Source: Heliocybe sulcata (Eukaryota > Basidiomycota > Agaricomycetes > Gloeophyllales > Gloeophyllaceae). From it: a stretch of 64,000 bases of DNA. Shown piece by piece: positions 13,627 to 24,798 of the stretch (positions are counted from its first letter, which is position 1; every line of letters begins with the position of its first letter). Location: positions 688,858-752,857 of the forward strand of contig ML213509.1 in assembly GCA_004369045.1 (NCBI GenBank). Direction: 5' to 3'. The translations under genes and the position numbers were made by a program. The notes beneath the pieces were generated by a model. That model was given only the letters and a program-made list of their open reading frames with translations. It had not been told where the DNA came from and did no database searches.

Positions 13627-13784
13627 TTATAGTGCGGAAAACCAAAGAGCGAGGAGTATCGGGGTCACAACCTGCCAAGTTTGGAAGGCGTAGTAGTCGA
13701 CGCGCTTTCGAGTTTCGACCGAGCTTCTCCCGGTCAGCCACCATTGGAATGCAGACCACCATGACACCAGCCGCAGGCGACGGG

Positions 13785-13790
13785 TATAAA
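13785..13790 (+). promoter_or_regulatory. TATA box of the left degron-repeat gene
   Basis: TATAAA stands 65-70 bases before the ATG at 13855. The same box is kept at the same distance in the right arm (complement of 34771-34776), which supports a real core promoter. Confidence 0.6.
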
Positions 13791-13854
13791 GTCCTGACGC
13801 TGGGGAGAAGAATCCTCTTGTCGGTCATCAAGTGAATCGTCAAGAATCAACAAG

Positions 13855-16800
13855 ATGAACGCCCAAATACTAAGAATTAACTCTATGTTATCTGCTCTTC
13901 GGGCTCTGCCCTACTCCTCTGGTCCGCCGCCTTGGTCTGCCTCCCCTGGTCGACGGCCTCTTCTGCGTCATCTCCCTGGTCCTCGATATGACGCGAAGGG
14001 GCGCAAGGTGCTTCCTGCCTTGGCCTTGAAGAGGCCATGCTTTGGGTTGAAGGATCGGGACAAGCAATTGGCTCGGGAACCTGGAGCCAGTGGGCATGTT
14101 CTGACCTCCGTCGATGTTGCCAAGGTCAGTTACTATTTTATTCTACTGATGTATGTTTGTCTGACTCCTCTCAGGTCTTCTCTCCCGGGCATCTGGTGCT
14201 ACGTTCTTCTGCCATGGACAACGCGGAAGAATTACTGGTCTCTGCTTCGTCTATCACTTCCGTGCTTTCCCTGGCTCCTGAGGGAGAGGTCAATCAACAG
14301 GAAGATAACGGCGTTCGAGACCAAGCAGCCGTAGGATGGAACAATCCCTCGAGCACCGGGCTTCCGCCGAGTGTTGAAGACCCTCCGTCGTCGAGTCCTG
14401 CATTGCCGGCCAGCTGCTCACTTCCTGGCGACAGCACGTCTTCCCTGGAGAACGCGGAACCGGACTCTCGTAAGGCGTCTTCGTCATTCGTGGAGCACAA
14501 TCATGGATCTTCGCTTTCTGCAAGCGCCTCGCTGGTGTCGTCTCCCTCGTCAATCGGGATCTCGTCCTTGTTCCACGACGAGCATGCCTTCCAACTTTCC
14601 TTTGACGGCTCCATTGCGGAAAGTGCTTCCCTGGTCTTGGCTGCGACGACGAGCATCCTGCCTCTAGTCAATGAAGAGTCTGATGCGCCGGTCCTTGAGA
14701 CAGCTCAGCCTTGCCCTGCACCCTGGTCTGCGATGGAACGGCTGTCGGCCATGTTGCATGACGATCTCTGCCCTTCTCAGCTCAGTTCTGCCTCGGTCAC
14801 TCCCGCAGTTCTGGAATCGCCGCGTCGCTCCGAAGAACTCGACCACTCTCTGGACAACATTGTCAACGACGTTGCTCCCCTTGATGCACTGGTCGCGTTG
14901 GAGAGCACTGGCGAGGGAAGTTACTGGGATCTGAACAATCCGGAGGACGCCTGGATTCCACCTCAGGAAGAAGGCATCGATGACTGGAGTCCGAGCAAGT
15001 TTCGCATCAACTGGGACGATGACGTGGAGGAACCTAAGCAAGAGGCGGACGACGTCCAGGAAGGACAGAGCTTGTCCGGGACAACAGAGGAAGAAGGTGC
15101 TATAAGCACTGTGGTTGAGGTGCCGGATCTTGTCGTGACGGTACGAATGCTTCATTCTGCTTTGACGAGAAAGAGCACTAACATGTACGAATTAGTTGGC
15201 TGACGCCGACCACGACGAGCATCTGTTAAGTGTTGAAGAGGATGAGGCCTTCGATGTTTCCAAGGAGGATAGCTGTTCCAATGGTCTTCCGCCGCGTTTC
15301 GAACAAGGATCGACCCAGGCTACTCCCGAAAAGTGTCCGCCATCCAGCTTCTTCGACAAGGAGAACGACGGCCCCGGCGCACGGAATCGCCCCTTTGAAG
15401 GACGTGCACGCTCTCGTGTCCCCCTCCGTGACATAACGGACATGTTCCTGCCTGTGCCTCTGAGTGCGGACTGCCCGCCGTCCAACGTCTTCGGTAAGGA
15501 GAACGACTGTGCGCGTGCCAGGGGCGTCGATGGGAAGAAGCAGGTGAAGTCTACTCACGCTGGAAAGATACACGAAGACGTCGTCGACGATGTGTTATTC
15601 CCCGGGACTCAGGCGGCCGAGGACGACGCTCTTTCCTACGACGTCATCCTGGATAAACTGGGGAGACCAGCCAAGGTCTATGCAGGACGTCGGCGCCCTG
15701 CTCGTCGCCCGCTGCGCAGCATAACGGAGGAGTCCTCAATCGCTCTTCCGAATGGCAAGTGTCAGCCGTCGAGCTTATCTGGCAAGGAGAACGACTACGG
15801 GCGTGTGCGGAACATCAAGGGAAAGAAGCTGCTTATGTCTACTGGTGCTGGTCAGCAACCCGAAGCCATTGTGGACGACCTTTTCTTCGGTGGTCAGGCA
15901 AAAGGGTACGATGCTTTTCCCCGCCCAACTCGGCCCCCCCTTCGTGATATAACGCACAAGGTCCTTCCGGCTGACAAGGGCAACGGCGATCTGGACAATA
16001 CGGGAGACCGTGCCTGGATTCCACCTCAGGAAGAAGGTATCGAAGGCGGGAGTCCGAGCGTCAAGTGGAACGATGGCGTGGAAGATGGTAAGCCAGAGGC
16101 GGACGATGTCCAAGAAGGACAGAGGTCGTCCGGGACGAGAAAGAAAGCCGGGGAAGAAGGTGCTCTAAGCCCCGTGATTGAGGTGCCGGATCTTGTCGTG
16201 ACGGTACGAATGTTTCATGCCCTGTGATGCGAAACAGTTCTGACATGTTCGTACTAGTTGGCTGACGCGGACAACGACGAGCATCCGTCAAGTGTTGAAG
16301 AGGAGGAGGCACTCCCGGCCACCCAGGTGACCGAGAACGACGCTCCTTCCTGCGTCGTCATCCGGGATAAACTGGGGAGACCAGCCGAGGTCTATGCCGG
16401 ACGTCGGCGCCCCGCTCGTCGTCCGCTGCGCGACATATCGGAGGAGTCCTCAATCGTTCTTTCGAATGGCAAGTGGCAGCAGTCCAGCTTATCTGGCAAG
16501 GAGAACGACCACGGGCGCGTGCGGAACATCAAAGGGAAGAAGCCGGCTATGTCTACTGGTAGTGGTCAGAAACCTGAAGCCGTCGTGGACAACGTTTTCT
16601 TCCACGGTCCAGCGACGAAGGGGTACGATGCTTTCCCCCGCCCAGCTCGGCGCCCCCTCTGCGATATAACGCACAAGGTCCTTCCCGCCCTTACATCGGT
16701 GAAGTCTCCTGCGAACCGCTTGACCGCTTCCGCCACTCCGAAGCCTTGCGACGTCCGTTGGCCTGAGGATCGAAGAACCGAGGTCCCGGCTCTTCGACAG

Positions 16801-17403
16801 CTTTGCAACGCATCTCCTGACGCCCCAGATCTGGCTTCCAGCCCCATGGCGCTTGAGCCTGCCGCTGCTTTGTCGAACGCTCTAGATGCACTTGGTCTGC
16901 CTCCGCCTCAGCTGAACCTGCCTCCGATCGCCGACGTGGTGCGACAAGCGTTGCCGAGCCTTCCGTCCTTCAAGCTATCGGACTGGGATATCGCTTCGGG
17001 ACCAAACGAAGACGTTGCTGCCCGGCCCCAGGATCCAAGGTTTCTGACACCCATGTCGTCTCTGGGCGCTAGCTCTCACGAGGAGGACGATGGCGATATC
17101 TCTCCGGTCACGGTCAGGCAGGCCAAGCAGTCTATTGCGCTGTCGATCACACCCTCGTTCTTGCTGGGTGGCCGAGTAGTCTATTCGACATCCGCGGCTT
17201 GCATTGACGATCAAGAAGATTCGCTGTCGACGGTGCCGATGGGTCTGGCAACGGATGCCAACTACTGCTCTCCGCTGGACGACCACAGTTCTCGCAGCCT
17301 TCTGGCTCGTCTGGATCCCTGCACAGGCCTTGGTGTCACGAGCATGCACGACCCTCCTACACTGGATGCCGGCATGGCTGGGTGGTCGACGCGTCGCGTC
17401 TGA
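13855..17403 (+). CDS. Tandem D-box/KEN-box protein, left copy
   Basis: No known family was recognised. Four exons (13855-14124, 14175-15140, 15196-16203, 16258-17403) join in frame to 1,129 codons. Four KEN boxes, all in the context (D/G)KEND, lie at 15358, 15496, 15784 and 16498. Five D-box-like motifs of form RxPLxx(I)(T/S) lie near 15414, 15703, 15931, 16417 and 16648. These are the two main docking signals for APC/C with Cdc20 or Cdh1. The rest is low in hydrophobic residues, rich in S, P, D and E, and probably disordered. Exons 3 and 4 are partial repeats of each other, and the ends of exons 2 and 3 repeat as well (from AWIPPQEEG to VPDLVVT). The C-terminal 200 residues are unique and better ordered. 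Candidate roles, all inferred, are a securin-like or other mitotic APC/C substrate, or a pseudosubstrate inhibitor. A nearly identical copy lies inverted at 31155-34706. Confidence 0.8.
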
Positions 17404-18060
17404 CCCTCCGCGCCCTATCATCTTATTTATTGGCCTCGGTCTATTTTATCAGAAAAAAAAAGAAAAAGAGAAAAGAAAAAGAGAAAAAAGTCAAAAGCAT
17501 CCAAAAAAAAAGCTAAAAAGATAAAACCCCCCCAAAAAAAAGATTTCTTGGAATAGTGTTCGTGATACGTCTAATTTCTATTGTGGTGCGTCTTTCGTCG
17601 ATGACCTTCGTGGCTTTTGCTGATCGCATGTCCAGCATTGCTTATCGTATAATTACTATATTAGAGGTTCGATTCTGGTGAGTCGCTCCCTTGCGCTTTA
17701 GTTCTGGTATACGATACTCACAGTCAGTCCAGTGTTGAGGGAAAGAAAAGAAGACGCGTACCTTGCCGGATCTCTTCGCGGATGGATAGGTGAGTTTTGG
17801 CTTGTGGCTGGGTTGGACGACTCCTCAATTCGTTTCCATGGCTGCAGGCGGGTGCTTTAGGCCTCGTTTCCATCCATCCGTGAGACCCTGTGATGGGATG
17901 CGTCTCCAGCGGCACTTGCGCTGGAACACCTCTTCGATGGAAGCCTGCCGGGCGGTTCCTCGGAGGTCGGAATCCTAGCCTTCTGGCAACTTGGAACGGC
18001 TGGGATTCCTCGACATTCAACTCGCCTTGTCCGCGAACTCTACTCTTACCGAATGCCTTC
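17404..18060. other. 3' region of the arm gene, with A/G-rich tract
   Basis: After the stop codon comes an A- and G-rich tract at about 17,450-17,540, also present (as T/C) in the right arm. The following 500 bases are strongly conserved between arms although they are not part of the main gene. A frame on the minus strand (17724-18092) is also open in the right arm (30387-30836), but no domain was recognised. Confidence 0.4.
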
Positions 18061-19080
18061 GCTACGTCCCGAAGAATGCATACGGTGACCATTCGTTATT
18101 GTCACTCCTTTGGTCGACGCGGCGTCGACTCTAAACCAAGCCGATCACTCGTTTGACTGCTCCGGACGCTCACGCTCTTTTACACCGACACTCTTTTGAT
18201 TTGGTTCTCCCCCACCTCATCCTCTCCGACTGCCTTCGCCAAGGTCCGCGAGGTAGCAGTGTCCGCTCCTTACGAACACTCGTTTGGTCGCCGTGGCATC
18301 GACCTTAAGCATGCCCGTCCGCTCTTTTATCGAGATCCGCCGTGTTGGTGGACGCTCACGCTCCGTTGCACCGACTCGCCTTTGGACCTTCCCTCTTCCG
18401 GAACGGGCTCCTTGTTCACCGATGCCTTCGTTCAAGCCCTCGAAGCCCGGTAGCCTCTCGTTCCAGCACGCTCTTTAGGTCGATGCGGCAGCGACCTTAA
18501 CCATGCCGATCCGCTCCTTTCAAATACGTGGGCCCATACGCTTGGTATGACCTCGTATCTCGCTTCAACGCAAAGTTGTCAATTAGCTCGACCGCCTTCG
18601 TCCACGTCAACGAAGCCCGTCGCCGTTCTTTGCACCACACTCTTTTGGTCGCTGCGGCGTCGACCTAACATAACGCCGATCCGCTCGTTTCGGACGCACA
18701 CACTCTTTTAAAATCTTCGATTTTTCTTGACTCTGCAAGAGGGCAGCTTCTCGCTTCAACGCAAAGTTCTCAGTCTGCGCGACCGCCTTCGTCTACGTCC
18801 ACGAAGCCCGTCGCCGTTCTTTGCACCACACTCTTTTGGTCGCTGCGGCCTCGACCTAAAATAACGCCGATCCACTCTTTTGGGCCCGTTCAGACGCACA
18901 CACTCGTTTGAAGTTTCAATATTTCTCGACTGCTCTGCAAGAAGGCAGCTGCTCGCTTCATGCACCGCAGACCTCCCCTTATCGAATGCGCTCGTCCAAA
19001 CCGACGCAGCTGCATACGGTGTCCACTCCTTCAGTCGCTGCGGCAGCGACCTGACAAATGCCGATCCGCTCCTTTTCATC
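18060..19080 (+). repeat. Array of six degenerate repeats, about 170-195 bp each
   Basis: A conserved core (pattern CTTTTGGTCG, then CGACC, then GCCGATCCGCTC) recurs with its GGTCG part at about 18112, 18286, 18478, 18647, 18838 and 19032, a period of 169-194 bp. Each unit can form two stem-loops: CTTCG...CGAAG with an 8-10 nt loop, and about 40 bases later GGTCG...CGACC. In unit 1 the second stem is a perfect palindrome (GGTCGACGCGGCGTCGAC at 18112-18129). The mirrored array is in the right arm. Confidence 0.8.
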
Positions 19081-20247
19081 CATCTGGACTCTCCGCGGTG
19101 TTCCGACAGCCATCGACGCTCCCCACTATCTTCTACTGCACCGTGCTCTTTGCTCTCGCTATTTGCTATCTGTCTTTTGGGTCTCTACTCTCCTTTGCTC
19201 TCTTTCTTTGCTATCTGCTCTTTGGGTCTCTGTCTTTCCTCAGTCTTCTCTCTTCTTTATCTTTTCTATCCTGCTTCGGCTTATACCCTCTCCAACGATA
19301 TCCCTCGATGCCGGCCATCTCCTTCAAGCGGGCCTTGATATTCATTGTGCTAGTCACGCATCGCCGGACGATTTACATTGGCCTGGATGCCCTGGATTAA
19401 ACACTGTCTGGACAGTTCATCGTACGACGCTGGGCGTCGGATGCAGGCTGGACCTATTACTTTGTAAGTTCACTATTTGACACTGCTCGATATCTCAGCC
19501 GTCTCATAAGTTTCGTCGCACAGTCGCTTTGACAGCGTATCACGATTCCAGCGCTGGTAGTTCTCTCATGGCAGGACCTTCATACCCCTCGTGCTGGACA
19601 CCGTCGCTGGCCGATCGCTTCATTATATTGGAGTGGTTGCGCTGGTCTGATCACCGTCTGGACGGTGCTTCGTACAATGCTAGTCGTCGGATGAAAACAA
19701 GCACTGGTTGCTTGTCGCCTTCTCTGCCCTGGTCTACCTACCGCGAGGACGGTTCACGATATCGCGAAACGCTGGTCGCAAGTTTCGGCCGACCCAGAGT
19801 TGGACGCCACTAACGGTTGCGGTCAATACTACAAAGACGAAAGGGTCTCAAGAGGCTCCCACTCAGACCGTCCCGGAATAGAAGAAACAAAGACAATACC
19901 AGCGCAGGCTGCGTACCACTTCTTCCGCTCTATCGCCCTGGACCCTGGTGGCCAGGTTTTGTCTTAGCGGAAGTCCAATAGTGTCGGCAAGGTAGCAGGA
20001 GGCAGTGTTCAGTGGTGACCTTGCTCGGGATCTTGTACTGGTACTAGAGAATAAGTTTGTCAAGTAGCATTGTACCATTGCATAGTATTATCATGATATA
20101 TAGCTTCGCTGAAATATCTATGATGCACTGCTCAGAGTCTAGATCTTAGACGCTGTGGCCACGTGCAAGGAGCGTGCCGGCGGTAACGTCAGAGGAGACG
20201 CGGACTTGTGGATGGCGCTCGTATGAACCCTCGCTCTTGACCACACC
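19080..20247. other. Inner tail of the left arm and spacer before TAM41
   Basis: A pyrimidine-rich block (about 19,120-19,280) is followed by a segment with small palindromes (for example CGACGCTGGGCGTCG near 19,424). A diverged second copy of this segment, keeping the GTCTGGAC...CGTAC pattern, follows near 19,660. From about 19,700 on only weak similarity to the right arm remains. The last 400 bases before 20248 are ordinary intergenic DNA with the TAM41 promoter. Confidence 0.4.
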
Positions 20248-21620
20248 ATGCTTTCCACTGTAGCCCTCGCTCGTCCTCGCACCGCAGTCGTTGCTCGCCC
20301 CGTCTTTCGTTCCTTTGCTACGGAAACAGTCTCAAACTCCTCCCCTCCGCCGCCACCACTCAGTCCCCCCACAAAGCAAACCCCTCGCACACGACTCTAT
20401 CCTGCCCCTCGCCCTGCCAAGTCACATAGACACGAAGCGCTACCTCAGCTTCCTCCTTCGTTCGGACGAAATCAGTTGCTGCCTGTTGCGGATTCAACTC
20501 GCGCGTTACTTGAATCTATAGTTGCTGAGTTTGAGGCTCCGATCCGCTATGCTTTCGCTTATGGTTCTGGTGTCTTCGAGCAAGATGGGTATGGTGCCAA
20601 GACCACCCCTGGCAGCGACGGTGGCCCCATGGTCGACTTTATGTTCGCAGTGACGCACTCCGACCACTGGCACTCGATCAATATGAACCAGCACGCGAGC
20701 CACTACCCCCTGCACGCGCGCATGCTCGGCTCGTCTTTTGTTTCAAAGGTGGAAGAGATCGTCCCTGGCGTTTGGTTCAATACATTCGTGCCGATGAAAG
20801 GTGTCGTGAGTCAACTCGCGTACCCCCGCCGCAGTGTATTCTAATAAACTGTCCAGAGGATCAAATACGGCGTCACGACGGTCGACAACCTCTGCTCCGA
20901 TCTCCTGAACTGGCGCACGCTCTACCTCGCCGGCCGCATGCACAAGCCCATCCGCATCATCAAGGACGACCCGCGCGTGCGCCTCACGCAGCAGGTCAAC
21001 CTCGTCTCCGCCGTGCGTGCCGCCCTCCTCACGCTCCCCACTGAGTTCTCCGAGACGCAGCTCTTTGAGCGCATTGCCGCGATCAGCTACGAAGGCGATC
21101 CGCGCATGCGTCTGCCAGCGGAGAACCGCAACAAGGTGGCGAACATCGTGCGCAAGCAGAGTCCGCAGTTCAAGGAGTTGTACCACCGGCTGGTAGTTGG
21201 TCTCCCCGGTGTCCACTGGCCTTCGCATGCGAGCACGATCCAGCAGGACGTCAGCCCGACGGCGCGCGCGGCGCATTTGAGAAAGCTGCCAAGTAATCTG
21301 CTTGCTCGCGTGGAGGGGAGCTATGCGGTGCGGCCAGAGTTCCCCTCGAAGGCTGCCGATGAACTGGCTTACTGGTCGAAAGTGGCTGGCGACGAGAGCC
21401 TTTCCAACGTCATTCATGATGGTTCGTGTTCCCTTCATTTGTACAAGGATTCTCTGGGCTAACTACTTCCTCCACAGAGACGAGCCAAATCGTACGGCGT
21501 CCTGCAACGATTCAGACGTTGAAGGGTCTCGTTACCGCCGGGCCTGTCAAGAGCTTCCGCTACACCGCCGAGAAGGTGAGCAAGTGGTGGCAAGGCAGAC
21601 AATCGACCTCGACTTCCTAG
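20248..21620 (+). CDS. TAM41: Mitochondrial CDP-diacylglycerol synthase TAM41
   Basis: TAM41 makes CDP-diacylglycerol from phosphatidic acid and CTP on the matrix side of the inner mitochondrial membrane, the first step towards cardiolipin. Three exons are clear: 20248-20805, 20857-21421 and 21478-21620. The N-terminus (MLSTVALARPRTAVVARPVF) is a typical mitochondrial presequence. The nucleotidyltransferase-like core has AFAYGSGVF, the acidic VDFMF, and the conserved segments YGVTTVDNLCSDLLNWRTLY and HKPIRIIKDD. The C-terminal QTLKGLVTAGPVKSFRYTAEK is also family-typical. All parts appear intact. It lies between the arms of the inverted repeat and points to the DUF6533 gene. Confidence 0.95.
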
Positions 21621-21942
21621 AATTATTCCTATGAATAATGATGTCCGCTTCTCTCGTCGCGCGCGGTAACTGGAGGACGCTCGGTTGGTTCATAGAAGCC
21701 GGAATGTATCGATAACTAAATAATACTCGGATAACTTACACGCTCACCTATTTATATGCAACACGACGAATGGTTGCGAGACTAGAGTTGCATTCGTCCT
21801 TACAACATTCTAATATATTTTTCTGAGCTACAGGTGTGAGGGTGCGAGTACAGCGAGTGGTTTGGCGGTAAGCGAGTGATACAGCGAGGGTAGATGCGCG
21901 GAATGCGTCATTTTTTCTGTTACTGATAGTTCTAATGCGTTT
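21621..21942. other. Spacer between convergent genes
   Basis: About 320 bases between the stop codons of TAM41 and the DUF6533 gene, moderately AT-rich. No gene or repeat was seen. Confidence 0.45.
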
Positions 21943-23811
21943 TTAAACGAGAGGCCTGCTGCTGCCTATAGAGATGGCAGAGTCTCTGATCTCCGAGTCT
22001 TGGTCTTGGTCTTGAACGGTGATGGCTGTGTCGAGGACGAGGCGGGGGCGCGAGGGGCGGTTGTCGAGCTCGAGGTCGCCCCATTCGTGGGGGGTGTTGT
22101 GCTGGCCGACGGATTTGCGGAGGTGGAGCATTAGGCGCGAGGACTGCTAGAGGTGTCAGTAGAGTTAGGGCGCCTAGGGGCGGGAGTGCGCACGGTTATG
22201 GCGTAGGTTGCGGCTAGTATGCTGATCGCTTGGTGGGACTGGTGCTGAGAGTGAAAGGATGAGGATAGACGTACGACTCGCCGACGACGACTGTGGGTCG
22301 GTCCCAGAGGGCAAGCATTATGACCAGGTTGTACAGGGAGCTTGCTACAGGTCTATCAGCGTGCAGCGTTGCGCGGTAGCAGGAGAAGCGTACCTAATAT
22401 CCTGTGGTGAGTGTAAGACGTGCGGTGAGAGGAAAGAAGATGGAGGGAGGCGCTTACACTAGGAAGTAGAACGCGCCGTCATAGATGAATAGGTGGAAGA
22501 GGGGTGCGACTGTCCGGGACTCGAGGATGCTGAATCCTTGGGCGCCGACTGTGCGCATGAATTTGTACATTGTGAGCGCGAAGAATATGGCTGTTTCAGG
22601 GCACGATTATGTAGTAGTGACTCGGTTTGGGGATGCTGTGACTTACCGTTGACACCGACGTGGAACGTCCTATTACAAAGTCGTTGAGTATGCTGAGGAA
22701 AGAGAGGGTGTGGGGAAAGGGTGTTACCAGCCGATTATGATCAGTCCGTTGTTCCTTGGCTGAGTCAAGGACAGGAAGCAGCCCCGAACGGGGAGACCTG
22801 GGATGCGTGAAGCGGAGTGCTCCGACGCGAGCGTCAAGGAGGCGGAGATGATCCCGGCCTAGTCAGACCAACCCCATGTTATACTCACTAGATGAAATGT
22901 TTGAAGAGGGACACGTAACGTACCGCTGTCTCCACAAAGTACAGAAAGCAGACAACTATGAGGACTACAGCGCCTGTGAGTATATACGACTCTTGTGTAG
23001 AATGCATAACCTACTCTTACGACCGCACCCGTACAAAGCCCATATCCGTACAGCAAGAAGGCCGCCGCCTAGCCAGGACGCGACTGACACTGTGTCACTG
23101 GTATTAACATCCTCATATCAATACGGTTCATCTATCATTAGTCTAATGAATGGAGATGCCAGACTTACAAGGCGTAAAAGCGCATCCATTGAATGCAGCT
23201 ATAATTGGCTTTGAGTAAGCCAAGGAATTTCAAAAACCGGCCGGATGAGATGATGGAACTTACAACTAATAATATGATATTTTGGCGCCCGCCTCTCAGA
23301 GGAAATATTCGTGATCCAGGATGGGGCAGACTGACCTTTTCTGAGAGGTCTATCCTGGTGTCCACTGCAGGATGCGGCTGCTCGACTCAGTCGTTCAAGT
23401 AAAAGAGCCTGGTTCTTACCGACTAGATTGATCCTGTCTCCTGATGGTCAGCGGACGCCCACTATGTGCGCACAGGCTTACTCACATGAGTGTGATGACT
23501 ATCAGGTATCTCAGAAGCAGGTACAGGACTTTGGACAGCGTCCATTTAGTGCTGGCGGGTCTTGCGTTATGTGCAACTCCACAGGAAACTGTGCATGCTC
23601 TCACTTCCATACAGCCTCAATCTCTTCGCTCACGGTCAGCAAGATGTCGTAAATCAGCCAAGTCAGAGCCGCAGCTGTAACAATGTCTCCTTAGCCTAAT
23701 CATCCTTTGTCGTAGATGGCGGAGAGACAAACCGTTGACATAGTTGACCGTCTGGATATCGCCCAGAGCGAGCTCCACATACGACGTATCCATAAGGTGA
23801 GACACAGACAA
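21943..23811 (-). CDS. DUF6533-type multi-pass membrane protein
   Basis: Function unknown; these proteins form a large Agaricomycete family. The first exon (from 23811, or ATG 23793) encodes a short extracellular lead ending in VNYVN. After an intron, ALTWLIYDILLTVSEEIEAVW gives the DUF6533 signature (about 23690-23620), followed by WTLSKVLYLLLRYLIVITL, the next membrane helix. The middle is split into many very small exons with AT-rich introns, and I could not fix every border. The last exon (22131 to 21943) encodes a cytosolic tail beginning LHLRKSVGQHNTPHEW, again typical of the family. Loss of a middle exon or decay cannot be excluded. Confidence 0.7.
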
Positions 23812-24798
23812 CTCAAGGAAGGGTCGGCCTTGGCGCTATACCATCGGGGAAGAAACCAGAGAAAAAGGCCAAGGATCCGGTCCCGGGTTCTTATATGTCA
23901 GTGAAGGGCGCCTTGCTCCGGGCTATGCATGGGCGGCAAGAGACAGAGCGACATGGAAGGACATTGGGGCGCTGGCTATTTTCTGCACCTCAACCCCAAG
24001 AATAATCTTGTGTTCCTGTGGACTGGCAGAGGCTCCCAATGTTGCGGACCATTCGACGTCAGGATACGGTGCTGATGCGGCCTTTCTGAGCTCGCCGACA
24101 GCTGGGCGACGCGAAATGAAATCATCGGTCCCGAGAGCAGCTTCGGATTATCAGTCCCGATATAACATTCCTAATGGATTCAGTTGATGTCGCTGATGAG
24201 GTCAGGCCTGCCAGGGCAGAAAGTAGGGAATGCCGTACACTTTGAGGTACAATTTCATGCCACTCTGTTGAAAAAGTCAGGAGGGGGCGGTGGAATCACG
24301 GGAACCTGTTAGAGACAAAGAAACGGCCATATACTCATGAAGGGTCTTTTGCCAAAGGTGTCGGAATATGTTGTGAATTTGCGAAAGAACGTAAGGCGTG
24401 ACAACTGCGAACGCGACCGTGACGCGACGCGATTCATTTCGGCTACCACGGACCCCAGAAATTCAGTGCGGGGAAGGCCAGGGTCTTCATTTCGGCAGCC
24501 TGTTCGCTGCAAGACTCAGAGACGGTTATAAGGGAAACTTTGTCTCCTCCACTGTGCACGAACATGAGGGCGTCGAGGCTGGAGGACAGGTTGCGTCGCG
24601 CAGGCATCATGAATGGTTGCCATGTTACTGCTCCTCGAGGTCCGCTACGGCCTATTAGTATTGCCTTAGTTACTGCTTGACCAAGTCTCCTATCAGACAT
24701 CGTCTCTTTTCTATTGCCAAAGCTGCTGCCGGGCTGCGCTCTGTGCTGTTTTGTATCCCTGTATTTTCTTCTTGATCTCTTCTGGTTAACAAATCACA
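23812..24798. other. Intergenic region, no gene seen
   Basis: Nearly 1 kb between two divergent genes (DUF6533 protein and NDK-like protein). Only short frames without recognisable domains occur. It should contain both promoters. Confidence 0.45.

Larger units (their letters stand above)
13720..19850 (+). repeat. Left arm of a large inverted repeat
   Basis: This stretch is repeated in reverse orientation at about 28,680-34,850. Within the third exon the two arms align so that left plus right coordinates sum to 48,561. The outer edge is near 13,720, where similarity stops abruptly. Close similarity runs inward to about 19,690; beyond it only patches match and a stretch of about 150 bases is missing from the left arm. 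The arm holds, in order, a TATA-type promoter, the degron-repeat gene, an A- and G-rich tract (17,450-17,540), a conserved non-gene block (17,580-18,060), an array of about 180-bp repeats, a pyrimidine-rich stretch and a tail with small palindromes. No transposase or reverse transcriptase, target-site duplication or simple terminal repeat was recognised, so it may be a segmental duplication or an unknown mobile unit. Confidence 0.9.

Noticed and set aside
15226-15573. Antisense frame identical in both arms (mirror 32988-33335)
   Set aside because: Its identity follows from the identical sense exon; no domain is seen.
17450-17540. A-rich tract after the arm gene, as if a poly-A tail of a retroposed copy
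   Set aside because: The gene has introns in both arms, the tract is A/G mixed, and similarity continues far beyond it, so this is not a processed copy.
17655-17690. B-box-like GGTTCGATTCT in the left arm (and its mirror near 30,890)
   Set aside because: No A box at a suitable distance and no cloverleaf could be drawn; the match is probably chance.
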